Of a stretch of DNA of 64,000 nt, positions 58,947 through 64,000 are shown in pieces. This DNA is from Limnomonas spitsbergensis. Its lineage: Eukaryota; Chlorophyta; Chlorophyceae; Chlamydomonadales. The position numbers and the translations under genes were made by a program. How positions within the stretch are numbered: the stretch's first letter is position 1; each line of letters begins with the position of its first letter. A model generated the notes under the pieces. That model did no database searches and had not been told where the DNA came from. It saw only the letters and a list, made by a program, of their open reading frames with translations. Location: NCBI GenBank assembly GCA_037349105.1, contig JAYJMM010000034.1, positions 3,224,001-3,288,000 of the forward strand, given 5' to 3'.

Positions 58947-60778
58947 ATTCCGCTGGACTTCTGCCCGCTGTAACTCAAGGCCGCCACCGGGGAGGTGCTG
59001 GTCACGGCCACAGCGCCACTTGGCCCGAGGCGCTGCTCTGGCATCTGCCGCTGCACGGCGTCGCTGAGGCGAGGCAGGCCGCCGGCAGGGCCCTCAAGTT
59101 TCCGGTGGAAGGCACGCTCAGATGGAGCAGGTGGCACGCGCAGGCTGATTGATAGGTGGGCGAGGGGCGGGCCATGCTGACTCCCTCATCCGCGCCCTCC
59201 CTGGACCCACACACAGCCTATTGTTGTTGGAAGCTTGATAGCAGCTCGGACCTTGCTCCATGTTGCCGATGCTGTCCATGCTGCTCTGCCTGACCCCTAG
59301 ACCCCCCCCTCCCTGCCATTTGCTACCGACCCCTCCCATTCTTGTGCAGAGTGTGGAGATCGTGCTGAACGGCCTTGCGGGCATGAGACCTAACGAAGAC
59401 TCCACGCAAGAGTTGGTGGTGCACGCAGTCGCGCGGCTAAACATTGATAAGGGGCTGCAGGTGGGGTTGTTAGGAACTGGGGCCAGAGTAGGCAGGACGA
59501 CAGAGGAGATTCTGCACAAGGGCGACCAGCCAGACGCAAGCGCTTGCTTGCTTCACCATTTCCCATGGATGGCTTACGGAGTCTGCCTGTGCAGGGGAGG
59601 TGCATGCCAAGGGGCCTGCATCTCAGGCTAAGCCTGTCCTCTGCCTCTCAGATGGCGCATGCTGTGCCACCACCATTTTGATTTCGCCCCACTCGCGAGC
59701 TGTTTCTCGAGTGCATCCTGAAGGCGAGAACGGAATGCTGCGTGCTACTCACACTCGCAGGTGACAGCCGTCAGCATGCGGCTCACGAGCCCCGAGCAGC
59801 TGCTCGTGTACCGCGTCGTCTCTGCCCCACTGAGCACGCTCAAGGATATTGAGTTTTTCACAAGAGCTCCAGGCGCTGGCGATTTGACATGCACCTGCAG
59901 GTGCGTGGGGAAGAGAAGGGGGGTGGCGGAGACAGAGGGGGGCAGCTGGGGGCAGGCACTCTCGAGGGGCCCCACTTGGAGAGGGGAGGGGAGGCATGTG
60001 CACGAGGTGCTAGGGTTGCTCCTGACAGCGCTCCTTATGGTCAGAGCTGCCTTTGATCGGGGCTGCCCCGCGGCCACCCCAGGGTAGGGTCTTGAACCCT
60101 ATACCCTAGATAACCTGTGGCTGAGAATGCAAGGAGTGCATCTGGTGGGCGACCCCTGATGGCCCTGTAGCCGCCGGCCGGTTGCCAGAGGGTACCTTCA
60201 GGCGGGTGATCCCTGCGCTTCAGTTGTTGTCAGTTTCTGTCGAGCCAGTGTGTTGCACGTCATCATCTTGCGCCAGAATGCACGCTGGCTGGCTGCCGTT
60301 TCCCCTCAGTGAGGTGCTTTGCGTCCTCGCCCACCTGCACCCGCGCATCCCCCCCTTCCCCCCTTGACCCCTGCTGTGAGAGGCAGACACGGCTGGCCCC
60401 GCACTGCTGACCCTCCTCGTCCCCCCGCGCCACTAGCGCAGCCAGAGGAGCCCGCGCTCGATAGCGCCATCACAAATCGAAACCGGCATGGACCAGACGG
60501 CGCCCGGCCCGCCTGGCCCGGCCCGCGCAGCCAGAGGAGCCCGCGCCACTAGCGCAGCCAGAGGAGCCCGAGCTCGATAGGGCCATCACAAATCGAAACC
60601 GGCATGGACCAGACGGCGCCCGGCCCCCCACTCGACCCATCCTGCGACCCCGACTAACAAGGCAGCGGTAGAAGTGGCGGCAACCGCGGCCTATCCCGTG
60701 CCCGCGCCAGGAAAGGTTGAGGTGACCGAGGCCCATACCGGTGACAGCGGCCGCGCCGGGTCCAGTGACAGCGACTAG
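58947..60778 (+). pseudogene. decayed copy 2 of a duplicated multi-exon gene
   Basis: Blocks match copy 1 in order: A from 58947 (IPLDFC then a TAA where copy 1 has TCG); B 59350-59460 (37 intact codons, EIVLNGLAGMRPNEDS, donor gtgggg); C 59761-59900 (LLVYRVVSAPLSTLKDIEF); D 60189-60308 (SVLHVIILRQNARWLAA); E from 60442. B-C-D join in phase. Block E has a 115-bp internal tandem duplication that repeats the acceptor and exon start, and a 1-bp shift relative to copy 1. It still ends in a conserved frame at a TAG (60776-60778). Similarity to copy 1 stops right at that codon. The two copies carry different lesions, so they decayed independently. Family unknown. Confidence 0.55.
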
Positions 60779-60779
60779 T

Positions 60780-61095
60780 ATCATGTAAAATGCCTACAAA
60801 TGCTCCCACAGCTGCCGCTGCGCACCCCCCACCACCGCCACACACCACTGACACCAGTTATGGCTGTAAAATATGTTTTTTGAAGCTCTTCAGTTTTTTG
60901 TTTCTTTTCATTTTTACACTGCCGCCTCCCCCGTAGAATGTGCCGCAGGCGTCCGTCAAGAACAGCTGCCGCTGCGCACCCCCTCCCCCCCACACACAAC
61001 ACACGCACCCCCCTCCCCCACCCCACCACACGCGCTGCCGCTGCGCACCCCCTCCCCCCCGCAACACACACGCACCGCTCTCCCCCTCCCCGCAG
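60780..61095. repeat. short tandem duplications before the last gene
   Basis: 'Gctgccgctgcgcaccccc' recurs near 60812, 60967 and 61037. A diverged partial copy of the next exon start ('aatgtgccgcaggcgtccg') appears at 60937, so part of the acceptor and exon boundary was duplicated. Confidence 0.6.
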
Positions 61096-64000
61096 AATGT
61101 GCTTGATGCGTTCGTCAAGAGCAGCGAGGACGAGATCGTCTCCAAGCCCTCCTGCGGGCAGCTCGCGGACATGCCACCCCTGCGCGCCTGCTCAGGCTGG
61201 CCGCCTCAGGGCAGGCCGCCGGCGTGGACGGCACGGAGCCACCCGGCTGCGAGGTGCGCGCGAGGCGCCGCAAGCCTCCGCGCGGCAACAGCTCCTTCCT
61301 GCTGCGCGCGGTGGACAGCGCGGGCTTCTCGGGGCTAAGCAACCTCGGTTTCAGCATGGGCTTCAAGGCGAGTCCTCACAGGGGGGGGGGGCAGCAAGTA
61401 CGCCGCGGGCGGAGCGGCGACCGTGTGCGTGCATGTGTGTGTGGGGGGGGAGGTTGCGGGCCAGGCCGGCCTCGGCTGCGAGGTCAGCCGCACGGGGGGT
61501 GGCGTGCTGCGGTAGGTGTGGTTGAATGTATTACGTGTGTGGGTGGGGGGGGTCTTCTCGGGCCTATAAGCGCCTGTGGGTCTTGTGGGGTTAGAAAAGG
61601 CTTGTGAAGGGGCGCAGGCGTGCGTGTGGGGGAATGCGGCAGTGTGTTGAAAGGGCGAATTGCTTGGGTGGTAGTGCAGGTTGGGGGGGGCCTTGTCAGC
61701 CTGGACTTCTGGGGGCCTCGGTGCGAGCTCAGGGGGGCCCCATCAGCCTGGGCCTCTGGGCCTCTGCAGGCTCAGGTACAGCAAGAGAGCATGTTGTAGG
61801 GGTTGCTTTTCTGAGGGGGGGGGGAGGTTGACAGCATGATTGAGGCAAGGGGGTAGGCAGGGCAGGCAGGCAGGCAGAAGGACGGATAGGTCAGAGTAGC
61901 TGGGGCAGGTGTTCTGGGGCGCGGGCTGCTGGGGCGGTAGCGCATGTGTGGCAGGGGGGGACGCTTAAATCAGCCTGGGCTTCTAAGCCTTGATGCAGGT
62001 ACTGGGGGACTGCAAGGAAGTGTGTTGTAGGGGCTGCTTCCCTGGAGGTGGGGAAGTAGGGGCAGGCAGGGCAGGGCAGGCAGGGAGTCAGGCAGAGGGG
62101 CGGGTGTGTTGGTATATGGGGCTGGTGTTCTGGGGGCGGGAGAAGGGCGGCATGATCGAGGCAGGGGGACGGGTAGGTGGTGTTTGGGGCAGTCGTTTTG
62201 TTAAGAGGGGGGCCTCGGCGGCCAGGGGGCCTCTAGGCCGGTCAATAATTTGTTATTTTTTCCACCGGCAACAGCCACACAACCTTTGGCGCGTGTCCTG
62301 CACAAGACGGGCCCTGCGTTTAAAGAAGACATTTCGGTGACGTTGCGTGCAGGCGTCGGGATTGGGGCAGTGCTGTGTGTCGGAGCCACGGAGGGGAGCG
62401 CGGCTAGGCACGTGTTATGTGTGTTTGTGTATGTTTATAGAAAGCGGCTTCATATACTCCAAGGTGTCTGCTTTCCAAAGCTCGAAACTGGCCTGCTGAT
62501 GTACTGCCTTGCCTACCTAGCTGCTGTAATGCCTTATGCCTGCCTGCCTGCCTATGTGCAGCCAGTACGAGGCGCACGGGCGGTTCCATTATGCCTGGCA
62601 GATGGAGGACGCCGAGATGCAGAAGTGCTTTTGCGGGAAGATCATGCCCATCAGCGACGAGGAAGAGTCGGCCATCGCGGTGAAACAGAGCCACATGCAC
62701 GACCACTGGACCCCCGCCAACGAGGCAAGCAGGCTGCTGGACTCACTCTCCCCAGGCTGGCGTGCCCGCTTGGACACCAACGACGGCATCAAGGTCATGA
62801 TGGATGACATGACCGCCGCTGTCTCCGGCTGGGCGGGTGGGATGGACGACACCGCGTATGACGAGCTCATTGCCACGCTGAAGATCACGTGGGACAAGAA
62901 GGCGTCCGCTGCGACGCGCAAGGTATGAGTGGCAGTTGCTTTATGGATTTTGGGGGGCTTGGGGAAATCAGAACGGAGGGCCCCCCCCCCCCGGCCCAGC
63001 TGCAGACCTGAGCCAGCCCCCCAGCTAGGTAGAGGGTGCCATAAACCCACTCCTCTCAAGCTCTTACTCTAGGAGGGATGGGACTCTAGAGAGAGATGGG
63101 GATGTGGTACCCCCTTCGCTCCACCTGGATCAGGATCTGGATCTGTGGACCTCAGCCGCCCCCCAGCTAGGTAGGGGGTACAACAAACCCACTCCTCTCT
63201 AAATCTCAATCTAGAGAGGGATGGGGAAGTGGTGCCCCCCTTCGCTCCACCTGGATCTGGATGAGGATCTGGATCTGTGGACCTCAGCTGCCCCCTCCCA
63301 GCTATGTAGGGGGTACCACAAATCGACTCCTCGCTAACTCTCAATCTAGAGAGGGATGGAGAAGTGGCACCCCCCTTCGCTCCACCTGGATCTGTGGACC
63401 TCAGCTGCCCCCCCCCAGATAGGTAGGGGGGACCACAAACCCACCCCTCTCAAGGTCTCAAGCTCTGACTTAAAGAGACGGATGAGGAAGTGGTACCCCC
63501 CATGCAGCCCTGTAGGCCCACTTGGATCTAGATCAGGATCTGTGTCTGGATCTGGATTCGGGAGGGGTCTGGGCCTCAGCCTGCGGCTGGATATTGATAT
63601 TGATTATTGGCGGATCTTAGCCACTCCCGGCTGGTTAGGGGGTACCACAAACCCACTCCTCTCTAGCTCTCACTCTGGACAGGTAAAAGGGGAAGTGGGC
63701 CCCCCTTTCTCAGCCGGGGGCCAGCGTGCGCCAGCTCCCCCGAAACCAGACAGGGGGTCACTTCTCTCGAGCTCACGCTGCAGATAGAACGAGAGGGCTT
63801 CCTGGCCCAGCCCGGCCTCTCCGCGGCCTCTGGCCTCGACCCCCCGGCTGCCCCGGCTGACGCTCAGTGCATGGATGCATTCGCAGGGACTTTTGGACCT
63901 CGACGGCACCACGAACACGACAAAGAATGCGACGATTCTGGTGGAAAATTTGAAGGCCCTGGGGCTGGAGCTCGGCGAGCGGAAGGGCAAGAAGCGCTGG
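61096..64000 (+). CDS. unidentified multi-exon gene, truncated by window end
   Basis: Exons: 61096-61367 (after ccccgcag), 62275-62336, 62562-62922 and 63887-64000 (open at the edge). Phases agree between exons 2, 3 and 4, and between exons 1 and 2 if exon 1 ends AAG|gcgagt, a GC-AG intron. Exon 1 needs one extra base: it starts in one frame (NVLDAFVKSSEDEIVSK) and ends in another (SFLLRAVDSAGFSGLSNLG), so it carries a frameshift or a sequence error. Exon 3 encodes FHYAWQMEDAEMQKCFCGK, then an acidic stretch and a helical segment ending ITWDKKASAATRK. Exon 4 contains NTTKNATILVENLKALGLEL and a basic KGKKRW end. No family is recognised; a mobile-element protein cannot be excluded. Earlier exons may exist. 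Confidence 0.5.
63020..63700. repeat. intronic imperfect tandem repeat, 115-145 bp unit, 5 copies
   Basis: Within the intron between exons 3 and 4 of the last gene, 'cccagctaggtagggggt', 'ccactcctct', 'ctagagagggatgg' and 'ccttcgctccacctggatc' recur in the same order about five times. Units differ in the number of 'ggatct' words. Confidence 0.8.

Overview
The window is nuclear DNA of a eukaryote. The evidence is multi-exon genes with GT-AG introns whose reading phases join cleanly, an L1-like LINE remnant, tRNA-derived short repeats and very large minisatellites. GC-rich coding sequence, alanine-rich low-complexity segments and the mix of domain types suggest a unicellular green alga or similar protist with a repeat-rich genome. 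That placement is inference; nothing here fixes the species.

Layout. 1-3.2 kb: gene-poor, ending in a broken LINE reverse-transcriptase tail. 3.2-7.8 kb: a dense cluster of tRNA-like composite repeats arranged as direct and inverted copies, forming two large imperfect palindromes. 8.6-11.05 kb: two tandem arrays (about 48 bp and 80 bp). 11.1-11.4 kb: a possible small two-exon gene end. 12.4-27.5 kb: a minus-strand gene for a trypsin-like (PA clan) serine protease, rebuilt from six exons with matching phases. One of its introns, about 12.26 kb, is almost entirely a 41-bp minisatellite with higher-order structure. 27.5-33.7 kb: interspersed repeats. 33.8 kb and 57.7 kb: two minus-strand first coding exons. 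Just upstream of each, on the plus strand, lies one of two diverged copies of the same multi-exon gene (35.6-37.3 and 58.9-60.8 kb), both apparently decayed. 38-43 kb: decayed or alanine-rich coding sequence. 43.6-44.5 kb: a 15-bp minisatellite. 46.6-52.6 kb: the clearest gene, eight exons and 782 residues, fusing a RING finger, a protein kinase domain with degraded catalytic motifs, a small helical region and about six armadillo repeats. 61.1-64.0 kb: an unidentified multi-exon gene running off the window.

No shared pathway is evident. The two best genes are a probable ubiquitin-ligase/pseudokinase scaffold and a protease-fold protein whose expected catalytic Asp is Glu. The strongest unusual signals are the RING-pseudokinase-ARM fusion, the 12-kb minisatellite held in a protease intron, and the palindromic tRNA-like repeat cluster. 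All gene models come from reading splice sites and phases by eye; transcripts were not available.
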